NCBI GenBank assembly: GCA_956465555.1
Contig: OY101123.1
Span: 1,612,001 to 1,676,000 of the forward strand
Source of the DNA: Nitzschia sp. pyKryTriq1
Lineage: Eukaryota; Bacillariophyta; Bacillariophyceae; Bacillariales; Bacillariaceae
DNA length: 64,000 nucleotides
Direction: 5' to 3'
Below, in pieces: positions 52,906 through 63,177 of this stretch (position 1 is its first letter; every line of letters starts with the position of its first letter). A model generated the notes under the pieces. The model made no database searches and had not been told where the DNA came from. It was given only the letters and a program-made list of their open reading frames with translations. The translations under genes were made by a program, and so were the position numbers.

Positions 52906-53148
52906 TGAATGTTATTTGTCGACGTCGTCGACGACTTTTGTTTCGAGGTGGGGAGACTTGTTTTTTCACGATGCGACAAACATAACAGATTGAATACTTA
53001 ATCATCGAGCAGGAGTATAATAGAAAGAAGACAGCAAAATAATATACAAACAAATTTATTATACTTTCTTTTAATTTCTGAGACTGTACTTCCAACGCCC
53101 ACTGTCCACTTGTAAGAGTTTGATTGAACCATACCATTTGGTAAGGAG

Positions 53149-54717
53149 CTAATTCTTCAAGCCCGCTTCGACCAACTGCTGCACTAATTCCTTCTTAAGG
53201 CCGCCTTGTTGCATACCCCTGGCTTTCATCTTGCGACGGAGTTGAGCCACCGACAAACTTTGCAATTCTGATCGGTAAACTGTCACAAAACGATGAATCA
53301 GTTTAGGCTTTTTACCGACGTAGTTGCACTTTTTGGCACGAAGCAAGTCGCGGAGTTCCGAGACTTTCATAGCATCGTAGTTGGAGAGATTGTAATCCAC
53401 AAGAAACTTGTCGTCGTCGCACTCCGACTTGATTGCAACCAAAGATGGGATAGAAGAATCGTCGTCGCCGTTGTCCATTTCTTGATCTGCAATAATCTTG
53501 GACGGCTTACATTCCGCATCCATATTTTCTGCCATGCTTGCGCTGCTGTTGATGGTACTGGTACCAAGGGTCTTTTGCAAAATCATTTTGGTCATTGCAG
53601 CGATAATGAGAAATTGCAAGAAAGCGTACAACCAAACGGTCCATTGGTTGTTGCTGCGAGGGTGGATTTCTTCGGTGTAGTACGAGAAGCCACCGAGCAT
53701 CACCTTGAATGCATCCTTCTCCAACGTAGTAGTATGAACATCGTCCGCAGCTGCAAGAATTTCGATAGGCTTCACCTCGACGGGGCTGTGCTGCTGCTGC
53801 GCATTGGATGGAACAGAGAAGAGCCAGTTGTAGACTCCTCGCGCGACATTTGTCATGATAAAAAGGAGGAGGACCGATCCCTTGTATTGGTAGAGGAAAG
53901 AAAGAAAAGTATTTTCTCCGGGTTGCCCATTTCGTTCTTCGCTAGTCATCTTGTCTTGCTTGGCTTCTTCGTTGCTCGCTTCGACGGCAATATCCTCTTT
54001 GCAGCTGGCTGTGCAGTCACTCTCAGGACCACGAATCATGATCTCTTCCATCAAATTGACAGGTTTTGGTTCTGCTTCTTTGATTTCATCCACGAAAATA
54101 TCGTCTGGTGAAGCTACAGTGAACTCAGACTCAAAATCTTCCAACTGAGAAATATCCATCTCTGAGACTTGGAGGGAAAGGCTTGTATTCAGGACATCCT
54201 CAACAGCAGCAGCAGCAGCAGCAGCATTGGCCTCATCCTCATTGGCATCCTCGTTGTTAATTATACTTTCATAGCAACTCGACGACGTCGCATATTGAGC
54301 AGCATCGGTTTGAATATTGGCGAGGAGTAGAGCGCCATACTCAATGCTGGCGTCGCTACAAGTCGTGTGCAAAGATGCTTGCATATGAGGCGTGGCAGCA
54401 GCAGCGGGAGGAGGTTTTCGGATCTTATCCAGGAGGTTATCATAGGTGGGAGGACCCGAAAGAAGGATGATACTGGGTTCCCTGGTGGTGGTGGTGGTGA
54501 ACAAAGGCTCCTCATCGTTGAGGCTGGGAACATCCACAACGACGCCTTCCTCCTCCATGACGTAGTGGTGACGGGCTTCAGTGGGCGAAGGAGAGATGAT
54601 GTTACTTGCGGCACCACCGCGCTGTTGGGGGCTCATGGCGGCGGCGGCGAGAGGTGCGGGAACATCGTCATCGTCCAAAGTTGGAATATCCATTGGCTTG
54701 GAGGTAAATCGGAACAT
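53149..54717 (-). CDS. Two-TM protein with C-terminal SAP motifs
   Basis: Single exon, 522 residues from the ATG at 54717; an upstream extension would need a TTG start. The first 270 residues are acidic and Ala/Ser/Thr-rich, with a poly-Ala run near 165. Two membrane helices lie at about 280-300 (GSVLLLFIMTNVARGVYNWLF) and 359-379 (WTVWLYAFLQFLIIAAMTKM). The C-terminus carries two SAP-like helix-extension-helix motifs, MKVSELRDLLRAKKCNYVGK at about 450 and LSVAQLRRKMKARGMQQGGL at about 490, each followed by K.LI/LV. SAP motifs bind DNA. The combination with membrane helices recalls inner nuclear membrane proteins of the Src1/LEM class, where a nucleoplasmic end contacts chromatin. That role is inferred. 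Confidence 0.75.
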   Translation of the reverse strand: MFRFTSKPMDIPTLDDDDVPAPLAAAAMSPQQRGGAASNIISPSPTEARHHYVMEEEGVVVDVPSLNDEEPLFTTTTTREPSIILLSGPPTYDNLLDKIRKPPPAAAATPHMQASLHTTCSDASIEYGALLLANIQTDAAQYATSSSCYESIINNEDANEDEANAAAAAAAVEDVLNTSLSLQVSEMDISQLEDFESEFTVASPDDIFVDEIKEAEPKPVNLMEEIMIRGPESDCTASCKEDIAVEASNEEAKQDKMTSEERNGQPGENTFLSFLYQYKGSVLLLFIMTNVARGVYNWLFSVPSNAQQQHSPVEVKPIEILAAADDVHTTTLEKDAFKVMLGGFSYYTEEIHPRSNNQWTVWLYAFLQFLIIAAMTKMILQKTLGTSTINSSASMAENMDAECKPSKIIADQEMDNGDDDSSIPSLVAIKSECDDDKFLVDYNLSNYDAMKVSELRDLLRAKKCNYVGKKPKLIHRFVTVYRSELQSLSVAQLRRKMKARGMQQGGLKKELVQQLVEAGLKN

Positions 54718-55460
54718 GATCAGCAGGCGAAGAAGAAATAATAATCGAACACTCAAGAAGAAGCGGTGTGGACTTTGATTTTATGAGACATATCTTTTGT
54801 CGAAAATGTCTGGAGGGAGTTTTGCCCTCCGAGTGATTGGTTTGTTTGAAACGATTCAATTGGCGATGAACTGAAGGTTTCGCTACTCTGTTGCGAAGAA
54901 GACTGGAATCCACATGAACTTGGGGGCAGTTCATGCAAGAGATATACCTTAATCCAAAGACAGAATGAAACGATTGCTCTTCAGTTTCGGTTTCGTGCCA
55001 TGCGTTGGACGATTGAAAACTGCCATCGTGGGTTTATGTAGTCGATGTGCTTCTCGCGTGCTCTGCGTGCGTGTGCGTTTTGTTCGTTCGTGGAATTTTG
55101 GCGAGATGAAGAAGAATCTTTTGTTTGACTTGTTCGAATTGTTGACTGACTCCTCTCGATCTCAGCCGAGGAGACGAAACAGCTCGAGACGGGCGACTGA
55201 CTGACATAAATTCAAATTTAACGGTAAACGTTTTCACGCACGCATGGCCAGCACCCCGAGCCGTTGGCATAAACAATTATTTTGAGCGATAAAAAAATGA
55301 AGCGAGCAAATAGTCTCTCAAAAACATCGGATCTTCATCAGCGAGCTCACTACAATAATGAACAAGTTCACTCTCTGAACTTATAGTAGTCGAACCAATA
55401 ATATTATCATCAGCGAGAGCTTTGGAAGACATTACCAATAGAGATTGGTGGCTCTACACG
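54718..55460. other. Spacer between divergent genes
   Basis: It lies upstream of the SAP protein (minus) and the GT31-like gene (plus). Nothing recognised. The frame that reaches into the GT31-like gene from 55422 begins with TTG and is not used. Confidence 0.5.
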
Positions 55461-56726
55461 ATGGGCCGAATCACCATCGTAAAGCACGCGAAGCGTTTCA
55501 TCGTGGTCGCATTAGTGGCCTCGGAAATGAACCTTTGGCGAATTGCAAACCAATATTCCAGCGGACTCCTTTCTTCTGAGCTATCATCAGCACATTCAAT
55601 TAAGCAGCATATGGCTTCAGAACCATCAACGAGTAAATCGGAGTCAGTATTATCTACTCCGAGTAGGTTCGAGGCGCAGAACGAAGAAGCAACAAACGAC
55701 AATAATCTTCCTCCCTTCCGAATTCTCTTGGGTATCTTCTCAGTCGAAAAGGATAAGGAACGCCGAGATTTGATCCGCAACACATATTTATCTTTTCCAA
55801 AATTTCTGGACCAACGCAATATCACCACCATTCCTATGAGGCATGCCCGTATTTGCTCCCTCGACGATTATTGGCACAAAACCATCAGCGAACCCGAACA
55901 ATGTCAAATATTGTATACCTTTGTGTTGGGGGCTGCGAAGGAGCCTCAAGCCCCGGTGGAGTACTTGCACCTGAACCCCGGTCGTAATATGACAGTCGAT
56001 CTCTCCACCATTTTCGATGCCGAAGCGGACACAACGTATCTGAATATTAGAGAAAATATGGATTTCGGTAAAACCAATACTTGGTTCAAGTATGCAGCGA
56101 CTCAGCTTCCCAACGAGTTAGACATTGACATTATTGGAAAGGTCGACACCGACTGTATCATATATCCCGAAAAACTTATGGACGAAATGGAGAGTCGAAT
56201 GAAAAAGGATACATTGGTCTACGGGGGCGATGTGATTGACAATGACAAGGGCCATCATTACATGCAAGGGGGGTTCTACTTTTTGTCCCGCGTCGTCGCC
56301 CAGTCTATTTCGAGTGGACGAGATGATCGATGGCAAGTCATACTGAAGTACATGCCATCCTATCGGTATAAACGTCCCGAAGATGTCGAAACTGGACAAC
56401 TAGTACTTGCTTTTGGTGGTCCTAACATATACCATATGAACATCACGACAGATACCACTTTTATTCACAATAAACGCCTGAAAGAAGAACGATATTTCCA
56501 ACACCGTTGGGCGCAATATACTATGGGGGAAGTGATTGCCAAGGATCATTTGACAAAGATTCAAATTCGACATGGCACTAAGTGTCCCTCGCAAGATATA
56601 CTGGCCAAAGAACGGGATGTGCTACCAATCCATCCGGCGAATGCGAGGAAAAGATTTCATTCCCTCGTGGACCAATTGGTCGAGAAATGCCAAAACCAAA
56701 CACTAGTGTCCGAGTCGTTATACTAG
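55461..56726 (+). CDS. GT31-like glycosyltransferase, type II membrane protein
   Basis: Single exon, 421 residues from the ATG at 55461. A short basic tail and a weak hydrophobic anchor (residues 12-20) precede a Ser-rich stem. From residue 86 the GT31 order is visible: FRILLGIFSVEKDKERRDLI, RNTYL, then EADTTYLNIRENMDFGKTNTW, FKYAATQLP, IIGKVDTDCII (D229-T230-D231, the metal-binding DxD), VYGGDVID, YMQGGFYFLSR and RPEDVETGQL. GT31 enzymes transfer Gal or GlcNAc in beta-1,3 linkage from UDP-sugars in the Golgi. Several N-x-S/T sites agree with a lumenal body. The donor and acceptor cannot be read from sequence. A sulfotransferase gene follows in the same direction 484 bp downstream. Confidence 0.85.
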   Translation: MGRITIVKHAKRFIVVALVASEMNLWRIANQYSSGLLSSELSSAHSIKQHMASEPSTSKSESVLSTPSRFEAQNEEATNDNNLPPFRILLGIFSVEKDKERRDLIRNTYLSFPKFLDQRNITTIPMRHARICSLDDYWHKTISEPEQCQILYTFVLGAAKEPQAPVEYLHLNPGRNMTVDLSTIFDAEADTTYLNIRENMDFGKTNTWFKYAATQLPNELDIDIIGKVDTDCIIYPEKLMDEMESRMKKDTLVYGGDVIDNDKGHHYMQGGFYFLSRVVAQSISSGRDDRWQVILKYMPSYRYKRPEDVETGQLVLAFGGPNIYHMNITTDTTFIHNKRLKEERYFQHRWAQYTMGEVIAKDHLTKIQIRHGTKCPSQDILAKERDVLPIHPANARKRFHSLVDQLVEKCQNQTLVSESLY

Positions 56727-57210
56727 TAATGCTATACCGCTAATATGAGATGAGTGAAAAGCTCATAACATTCCATTCATAACTCTCGAAACGCATCAGC
56801 ATGCTATAAACAAGAATGATCCTGACCTGATGATTGAAATAGATCTGTTCGTTCGTAGTAGAGAGCATGTACAGTAGTTTTATTTTCGAGAACTTTGGAT
56901 CCTCGGAAAGCGCAAAAGGGTCCGACCTCACCTTTTTTCAACAAACAACGGACGGACGGTCAGGTGAGTCGAAGATCATCATCTCGGCTCCCTCGCTGGC
57001 ATGCCATTGACGACTAATAGGATCTCATCTGTCGATGGCCCAATGGCCGCTGGCCATATTACCGTGGGTTTCGTCTTGAGTTTTGTTTGGTGTGTGTTTT
57101 TAACTTATTCGTAGACTACATAGTACCATTTCTCTTCACCGTGCGGATAGACTAGTGTCTTGCCTCTCGATAGATTTAGGAAGCGTATTATAATCGAGTC
57201 AAAGCAGGAC
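56727..57210. other. Spacer between GT31-like and sulfotransferase genes
   Basis: GTAGACTAC lies at 57111-57119, about 90 bp upstream of the sulfotransferase ATG. No gene was seen. Confidence 0.5.
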
Positions 57211-58971
57211 ATGAAAGATCCAGCCACGATGCCGTCCAGGCGACAGATTGTTTCGCCGAAAGGATTTGTCCCTATTTTTCTCGTCGTGGTGCTTCTAATA
57301 AATTCGCTGTCCAGCACGGATTTGGCTCAGTATATTCCGGTCATTGATGAGATTGTATATCCAGTATACGAAGCTACCACCACGTTGACCAAGGGGAACA
57401 AAGAAGTTTCGTCGTTTCAAAACGAAGATTTCATCATGCCAATCATCGCAAGGCACTCTCGTCCTCGATCGACTGGTGTTTCCAGCAATGCCAATGCGAT
57501 GCATTTTTCTTCGGAGGACGAGACTGGGAAAACCCCTCTTCACATTGATCATTTCTCTTCTTCTCCATGGATCGACCAGACGATACGAACTTGGGGATGT
57601 AATCGAAGGGAAACACCCTTGATTTTTGTACATGTCGGAAAGGCGGGAGGAGGAATGATTCGCGCCCGCTTTGCGGCGGCTGCTCTGGATTACAATCGCC
57701 AGGATTGGCATCTTCCCCAAAACGATCAACATTACTATCCTGTTTCCGAGTTCATCCAGGCGAGCTTTTGCAGTTCCAAATACAAACAATTCCGTACTCC
57801 GAATTCCACTATCTGGGGCGGCAGATCCTTTGAAGGCAATTTGCCTTGCCAAGCCACCACACCGATTGGTATGGCACTGGCGTGTCCCGAAGTAGCCTCC
57901 GAACCGCAACGTTGCTTGGGTTGTCAGGATTGGAACAGCCAGAATTGTCATACTGTCTATGTGGGTCATAATAGTCTGGGGAACGAGTTGCATTGGCTAC
58001 CGCCTCCCTATTTACGAAACTGGTGGCAATCGACATCTTGGAGCAACCAGATGACTAGTAAGGTCAGCTGGGAAGGGATCATGATCGATCATGACGGAAA
58101 TAGTAAGAAATATCCCTGGTGCAGCTCCAATACGACGGGGCGGCAACAACCACATCATACTCGACCCGGCAGTCATTTGATGTATGAGTCTTTATTTGAA
58201 GAGTGCTCGGTTCCGCTAGGCGAAGATTTGGATGCAACGTTCCAAAATTTTTGGCGGGCCCACCACCAGCAACAAAGAAGCAGTACTCGTCGTATGGTCA
58301 TCAATGATGATCGCAACGGACGAGAAGGCGACGATACGGATAGTTCCAGCAACAGAAAAGACATTCCCATCAACTACTCTCCCATCTACGCGTCGCTTCC
58401 GGTCCAAAGAGTCACAATGGTGCGGGAACCATGGTCATGGCTCATCTCGAAATTCTTTTGGCATCACAAGAAGGACGACCAATACTACTACGCATGTGAT
58501 GATTTGACGTACGCCCAAGAGTGGACACACAAATACGCATTACAATACATTGGCTATTTATGCGGAGAGGACTGTGCTATTCGATACGACCGCAATCTGT
58601 TGACTTTGGAAGAACTATGGATTCAATCGGAGAGTAACTTACGCCATGCCTTTTCGGTCGTCGGTTTGCTCAACGAGACTATGACTTTTTATGAAATGTT
58701 ATCCACCCGCGTTGCCTTTCTGGAGATGAGTCGAAACCCTAGAGTTCAAGGAAAACGGCACGAGTCGAGACGAACCCCAGAATCGGTACGGTGTGGAAAG
58801 GTCTTTCGAGACGCGGGCTTCCGGTCGTCCTTGCGAGAACTAGTTCCAAGTCTACGTGTGCTGGAACATCTCTTTCACGTGGCGGTCCAAGTCAATCGGT
58901 TCCAACTAGACGAGTTGCGACAATGCCAGGGTCCTGGAGGGAGTTTGTGGTCCAAACAACACTTTCACTAG
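57211..58971 (+). CDS. Golgi-type carbohydrate sulfotransferase
   Basis: Single exon, 586 residues from the ATG at 57211; in-frame upstream sequence has no ATG. A signal anchor lies at about residues 18-33 (GFVPIFLVVVLLINSL). The 5'-phosphosulfate-binding segment is IFVHVGKAGGG at about 138-148, matching the 'hhHhxKTGGT' pattern with Ala-Gly-Gly-Gly in place of Thr-Gly-Gly-Thr. The 3'-phosphate segment is VTMVREPWSWLISKFFW, the 'lR.P..R..S.Y' equivalent, near residue 420. Between them is a long Cys-containing region (NLPCQATTPIG, CLGCQDWNSQNC). The predicted reaction transfers sulfate from PAPS to a glycan in the Golgi lumen. The substrate is unknown; diatoms make sulfated mannans and other sulfated polysaccharides. 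Confidence 0.82.
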   Translation: MKDPATMPSRRQIVSPKGFVPIFLVVVLLINSLSSTDLAQYIPVIDEIVYPVYEATTTLTKGNKEVSSFQNEDFIMPIIARHSRPRSTGVSSNANAMHFSSEDETGKTPLHIDHFSSSPWIDQTIRTWGCNRRETPLIFVHVGKAGGGMIRARFAAAALDYNRQDWHLPQNDQHYYPVSEFIQASFCSSKYKQFRTPNSTIWGGRSFEGNLPCQATTPIGMALACPEVASEPQRCLGCQDWNSQNCHTVYVGHNSLGNELHWLPPPYLRNWWQSTSWSNQMTSKVSWEGIMIDHDGNSKKYPWCSSNTTGRQQPHHTRPGSHLMYESLFEECSVPLGEDLDATFQNFWRAHHQQQRSSTRRMVINDDRNGREGDDTDSSSNRKDIPINYSPIYASLPVQRVTMVREPWSWLISKFFWHHKKDDQYYYACDDLTYAQEWTHKYALQYIGYLCGEDCAIRYDRNLLTLEELWIQSESNLRHAFSVVGLLNETMTFYEMLSTRVAFLEMSRNPRVQGKRHESRRTPESVRCGKVFRDAGFRSSLRELVPSLRVLEHLFHVAVQVNRFQLDELRQCQGPGGSLWSKQHFH

Positions 58972-59518
58972 TCACTACTACTGTATTGAGACTAAGAGGA
59001 GGAGTGCAAAGTCAAAGTGAAAAGACTTGAGACAGAGAAGGATCGTCGGTACGATGTCTGTCCGCCACCCGACCCACACCTCTCCAAAAGTATGTTTCTT
59101 ACATACAAACACATGGTTCATTGGTATTGAGCATAGGTATGAGAGTGTGACCCAAATTTCTTTTGGCCATGCCCGCCGTAGTACGATTTCCACGTAAGAC
59201 CCCCGTACGACTGGGCGCACGCAAGCCGGCCGATGGAAAAAATCCAAATCCCGGAAAGCAGTCAACAAGACAACAACACGCAGATCGATCGATGATGATG
59301 TGAGAACAACACAATCGACAGAAGTGAGAATTCGTTCCAAGAGATAGAGAGAAGGAAAGGGATCCATTGATCATTCATTCATTCAAAAGCATCTGGTCAT
59401 TTCCAACTCTGACGCCATTCTCGCTCACTTGAAATTGTTTGGATTTGAAGCAAGCCTTTTCCCACATTCCTTGAGCAGTCCAATCGCAATATCGAACATT
59501 CTACAACGATAGTCCATC
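58972..59518. other. Spacer, no gene seen
   Basis: It lies between two plus-strand genes. A minus-strand frame at 58978-59367 is Ser/Leu/Val/Cys-rich without motifs and was rejected. Confidence 0.5.
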
Positions 59519-60667
59519 ATGCTGTTCTCTTTTGCCGCCTCCAAGAATCATCATCATCATGGATCGCCATCGCTCTATGTGCAAACCATGTTTGCTGTAT
59601 TGATGCTACAAAGTCATGCCAGTCATGCCGCTGACAACATTCCTCGTCCCAATCAACCACACCCACACCCACACCCTCATGGCGGACAGGAGAGCTGCCC
59701 GCCTCACATTGCATCGTCGGCGGAAGAAGTGGGTCATTACTGTCACCAATCCGGGAGGTCCCATTTCCAAGTCCACAAATCCACGTACCAATGTTGGGGA
59801 ACGAAACAGCACACTACGCTTTGTCAAGGAATCATCTCCCAGGACAAGAAACTGCCGACTTGCTCGCAAGCTACCATTGACAACTGCGGAGATGAAGCTC
59901 TCTATGACAATTTCAGCGACCAAAGTCATGGGCCATGTTTGTATCGAGACGAAGATATCACTTGGCACAGTGCCAAATGCGGAAACGGCGTATTTGCTTG
60001 TTGGGATCCCACCTTGAACGAGTGGTGCGAAGGAACCGTTCTCAACGACGATGTACCAGAACCAACTCCCACGTGCCCTCCTGCCAAGGTCTTTTCCGTG
60101 CACGAAGCGACCCATTACTGTTCCAAGTCGGGCCTTGCTATTACACAGACAAAATCTGATGACGACAAGTCTTCCTCCTCGTCCTTGTCGTACCACTGCT
60201 ACTGGAAAAATGGCACGTCCGCTTGCGAAGGAACAATTGACCCAAAGCACCACAAAGTCGCCTCCTGTAGCGCCCCGATTGATTCTTGTGATAATATGAT
60301 GAACGTGTGCCACCCTGATCATTCCAGAGTCTTTGCCTGCAATGAGGAAGATTCACATCAGTTTGAATGTTGGGACAAGAAAGACGATCAGTGGTGTTTG
60401 GGCCACGTTCATTCTGGTGCTGCGGAGAGCACAAAGAAACCGTACCCCGCAAGAGCGGCTGGTGACGCCCAACGCCAAAGTTTGGGAATCGCACGTATAG
60501 CCATGTTCCTAACAATGTTCGCAGGGGCAGGAATGGTGGTAGAACGGAAACTTCGGGAGAAATTCAGTCCTTCTAGTGGCGGTCCCAATGAACACTTCGA
60601 CACGTACGGTTACCAAGCCGTCAACGAGGATATGGCCCAGGATTTCGAGCTTGCCTTGATGCCGTGA
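59519..60667 (+). CDS. Secreted Cys-rich protein with His-rich segments and C-terminal membrane helix
   Basis: Single exon, 382 residues. Four consecutive His lie near residue 11, then a hydrophobic run (LYVQTMFAVLMLQSHASHA) serves as signal peptide. PHPHPHPH follows near 50. The outer part holds two related Cys-rich modules. Each has a 'HYC..SG' start (GHYCHQSGRSHFQ and THYCSKSGLAITQ), a 'YQCWG/YHCYW' strand, 'LCQGII/ACEGTI', a 'SC/TC...DNCGD/DSCDN' step and an 'FACWDP/FECWDK...WC.G' end. A helix near residues 320-338 (IARIAMFLTMFAGAGMVV) and a short tail with DTYGYQAV follow. It is probably a plasma- or silica-membrane surface protein; the His/Pro runs might bind metal. No family was recognised. 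Confidence 0.75.
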   Translation: MLFSFAASKNHHHHGSPSLYVQTMFAVLMLQSHASHAADNIPRPNQPHPHPHPHGGQESCPPHIASSAEEVGHYCHQSGRSHFQVHKSTYQCWGTKQHTTLCQGIISQDKKLPTCSQATIDNCGDEALYDNFSDQSHGPCLYRDEDITWHSAKCGNGVFACWDPTLNEWCEGTVLNDDVPEPTPTCPPAKVFSVHEATHYCSKSGLAITQTKSDDDKSSSSSLSYHCYWKNGTSACEGTIDPKHHKVASCSAPIDSCDNMMNVCHPDHSRVFACNEEDSHQFECWDKKDDQWCLGHVHSGAAESTKKPYPARAAGDAQRQSLGIARIAMFLTMFAGAGMVVERKLREKFSPSSGGPNEHFDTYGYQAVNEDMAQDFELALMP

Positions 60668-60768
60668 TGAAGTTGATGAGCATCTTTATGTCGTTTGTAA
60701 TATAGAAGTATTGTAGATATTATACGTCCTCTGTACCGTATATAGTCTTGATTATTAGTCTTATCGTA

Positions 60769-62502
60769 TCAATCGATCTTGTATATCGAGGACACAAGTT
60801 CTGCTGGAGACGACGCCTTTGAATGGCAGGCTTCTAAAGTCACCCGTAAGGGATCTTGCTGCAACAGTGAAAATACAACCGACGCCTGACAGGATAAAGC
60901 TAACTTGGCCAAACACCGTTCGGATTCTTCCGCGCTATCTTGACGTGGTAAAAAGTAGAGACCATTCCGCGACGCTCGACGGACTCGCTGGAGCACCAAG
61001 GGCCACAGTGCAGGGGGGGTGGCCCGATGACTCAGCTGCCCCCGACCGGCGTAGTTGAAAGCTAGTAGCTGGTTGGTTCTTGGAGAAAACGACACCAGAG
61101 AGGCCATGAGAAAAGGGCCCATCTGCAAGCTGCTGATCTCTCCTAGTGCCGGATAACGGAGCAGCAATTCTTGCAGATCCTTGTCGTATTGTGAAATAAT
61201 AGAGCGGCCGGTCATGATCGGATTCTTATCCAGTATCAATCGATAGAAACTCTTTCTCTTTTCATAAGTGGCTGCGTCGGCATTGTCATGAGCATTCGAA
61301 AATCCAAATATCCCATCTTGGTTACTTTCTGGTAGAGTCCAGAAAGGTGATCGAATCGCTAAACCACCAGATAGGTCGATTTCTTGCAGCAATGGACATG
61401 TATCGACCAGACTCAACAGGCGACTCTCATGTGATGGTTCGAGTTTGCTGCTCATCGAGAGTTTGACGAGAGATTGACACCCTGTAAGTGCGTCCACAAC
61501 CAACCCTGTTCGCAGCCAATCGAGAATCCTCTCTCCCCGTGCCCCATTATTCATTGGCTCGGTACTTCGAGAGGCTGTGATATCCAGTTTACGGATCCGA
61601 CAGGCTGGATTCTTCATTGCCTTGCCCAAGGCAAAAATTGTGGAGGACGAAAGGTTATTGGAACTAATATCCAGAGTTTGTAGACTGGGATGCCCCTCCA
61701 GAGCTTCCAGCGGAGAATCGGGGAATCCACCAGAACTAATATTGATCCCTTGTAGAGTCAAGGATTCTAGCGAATCGTTGCATTTCAAGCCTTGGACAAT
61801 TTGCTCCACGCATTTTGGGTCCACTGCGAATGTTCTCAGGTCCAAGTTTTTCAATCGGGTGGTGCCGGCCGTAGCTGATGTTGTGTCAAGGAGCTGTTTC
61901 AGCTGCCTCCCCCCATCAAAATCCAGTGAATCGCCCAGCAACGAGTCAAACATTTGAAGATGCTTCAACGCTGGGTTGTCCCTGAAATATTGTTCGATGA
62001 TGATGGCATAGTCCAGGCCATTCATCGCACCAATTTTCCATTCTGGAAAGAGGCCACCTGCCTTGAGTTCTTGGAGTACCCAATGCATTGGCTCGCTTAG
62101 AGAACAATTCCATATCTGCAGTGTCTTCCACTCCCGACGACGACTAGCCTCTTCCCGGAAGGCATCCGCAATGGCAGCGGCCGTATCAGGTCTCATGACC
62201 AAATTCCGGTTCGTGCCATACCTTCGATCGAACGGTCCCCGAATGATAAACGTATCATAGTACCCACCACCTCCGTCTCCGCCAGCAGCAGTCTCTTGGT
62301 ACTGCCGCATTTCTTCCAAGTTTTTCAAAATGTGCTCGTGAAGAAGCTGTCGATCCAGTTTCAGTTTGGGCTTTTTCATCTTCTTGTTTTCACCCCCGCC
62401 ATCATCAGCATACTTGAGCACGGCAAGATCCTCGAATTCTGCCGTGACGAGAAAGAAGTTTCTGTTTCGGTGGTGATTGTTCTTGCTATTATTCTTGCTC
62501 AT
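60769..62502 (-). CDS. Leucine-rich-repeat protein (RNI-like)
   Basis: Single exon, 577 residues. The N-terminal 130 residues hold basic and Gly-rich stretches. Leucine-rich repeats run from about residue 120 to 400 with the pattern 'L..L.L....' : WKTLQIWNCSLSEPMHWVLQ, LKHLQMFDSLLGDSLDFDGG, LKNLDLRTFAVDPKCVEQIV, LESLTLQGINISSGGFPDSP, LQTLDISSNNLSSSTIFALG, IRKLDITASRSTEPMN and LLQEIDLSGGLAIRSP. Spacing of 25-30 residues fits ribonuclease-inhibitor-type repeats. There is no signal peptide or membrane helix, so it is cytosolic or nuclear. Such LRR proteins are numerous in diatoms; no specific function can be assigned. Confidence 0.82.
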   Translation of the reverse strand: MSKNNSKNNHHRNRNFFLVTAEFEDLAVLKYADDGGGENKKMKKPKLKLDRQLLHEHILKNLEEMRQYQETAAGGDGGGGYYDTFIIRGPFDRRYGTNRNLVMRPDTAAAIADAFREEASRRREWKTLQIWNCSLSEPMHWVLQELKAGGLFPEWKIGAMNGLDYAIIIEQYFRDNPALKHLQMFDSLLGDSLDFDGGRQLKQLLDTTSATAGTTRLKNLDLRTFAVDPKCVEQIVQGLKCNDSLESLTLQGINISSGGFPDSPLEALEGHPSLQTLDISSNNLSSSTIFALGKAMKNPACRIRKLDITASRSTEPMNNGARGERILDWLRTGLVVDALTGCQSLVKLSMSSKLEPSHESRLLSLVDTCPLLQEIDLSGGLAIRSPFWTLPESNQDGIFGFSNAHDNADAATYEKRKSFYRLILDKNPIMTGRSIISQYDKDLQELLLRYPALGEISSLQMGPFLMASLVSFSPRTNQLLAFNYAGRGQLSHRATPPALWPLVLQRVRRASRNGLYFLPRQDSAEESERCLAKLALSCQASVVFSLLQQDPLRVTLEACHSKASSPAELVSSIYKID

Positions 62503-63177
62503 TATTCAAGTGTGTCTACGATTGCTATGATGATTGATTGATGATGATGATGATTGATTCTTCTAGACCATTCAGTCCTCCTCCTCCTTTTCTTCTTTTC
62601 TCTTTTTACCCCGCGGGCATCTACATTATCATTGTCGATGAAATACAGTACCCAATCGTATTCTGTATTCTACGAGTAAAAGCCCAGCGCGTGCTCTCTA
62701 TATACTCGCGTGCCGGTAGCTGAAGCAGTAGTGGTTTTGTCGCCAATTGTTACTCCGCGAGCGCGCGAACACTACCTGCTATCATTTTTTCGGAGTATTT
62801 CTTGGGACCAGACGTGGAAAGAAGAAGTCCAACTAGTCGTCTGTGAAGTCATGATTGGTGATTGAATGCGGGAATGAAAATAAATGAGGAGACAGGAGAC
62901 ACAAAAGCATACCGGTACCAGGTTCTGTAGGGCGAGCACTCCTTTCGCCTCTCACTCTACTCTCTACTAGCTAGACAGAGAAATGGTAACAACATTTCCA
63001 AGAAGAAGTAAATATGATCAAACAAGCTGCTATAGCAGAGCACTACTCGTACAAGAATAGAATAGTACGAACAGACTGTCAGTGCTGGTGGAAAGAAGTC
63101 TCAACTATCTTTGGAACAGATTAATGTAGTCTACAACATCATCATATACGTATGTTACTTGCGGCTCCTTTCTCTAG
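62503..63177. other. Spacer left of the retroelement fossil
   Basis: GATGATGATGATTGATT low-complexity lies at 62535-62560, and GTAGTCTAC at 63126-63134. A short plus-strand frame at 62538-62723 has no supporting features. Confidence 0.5.
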
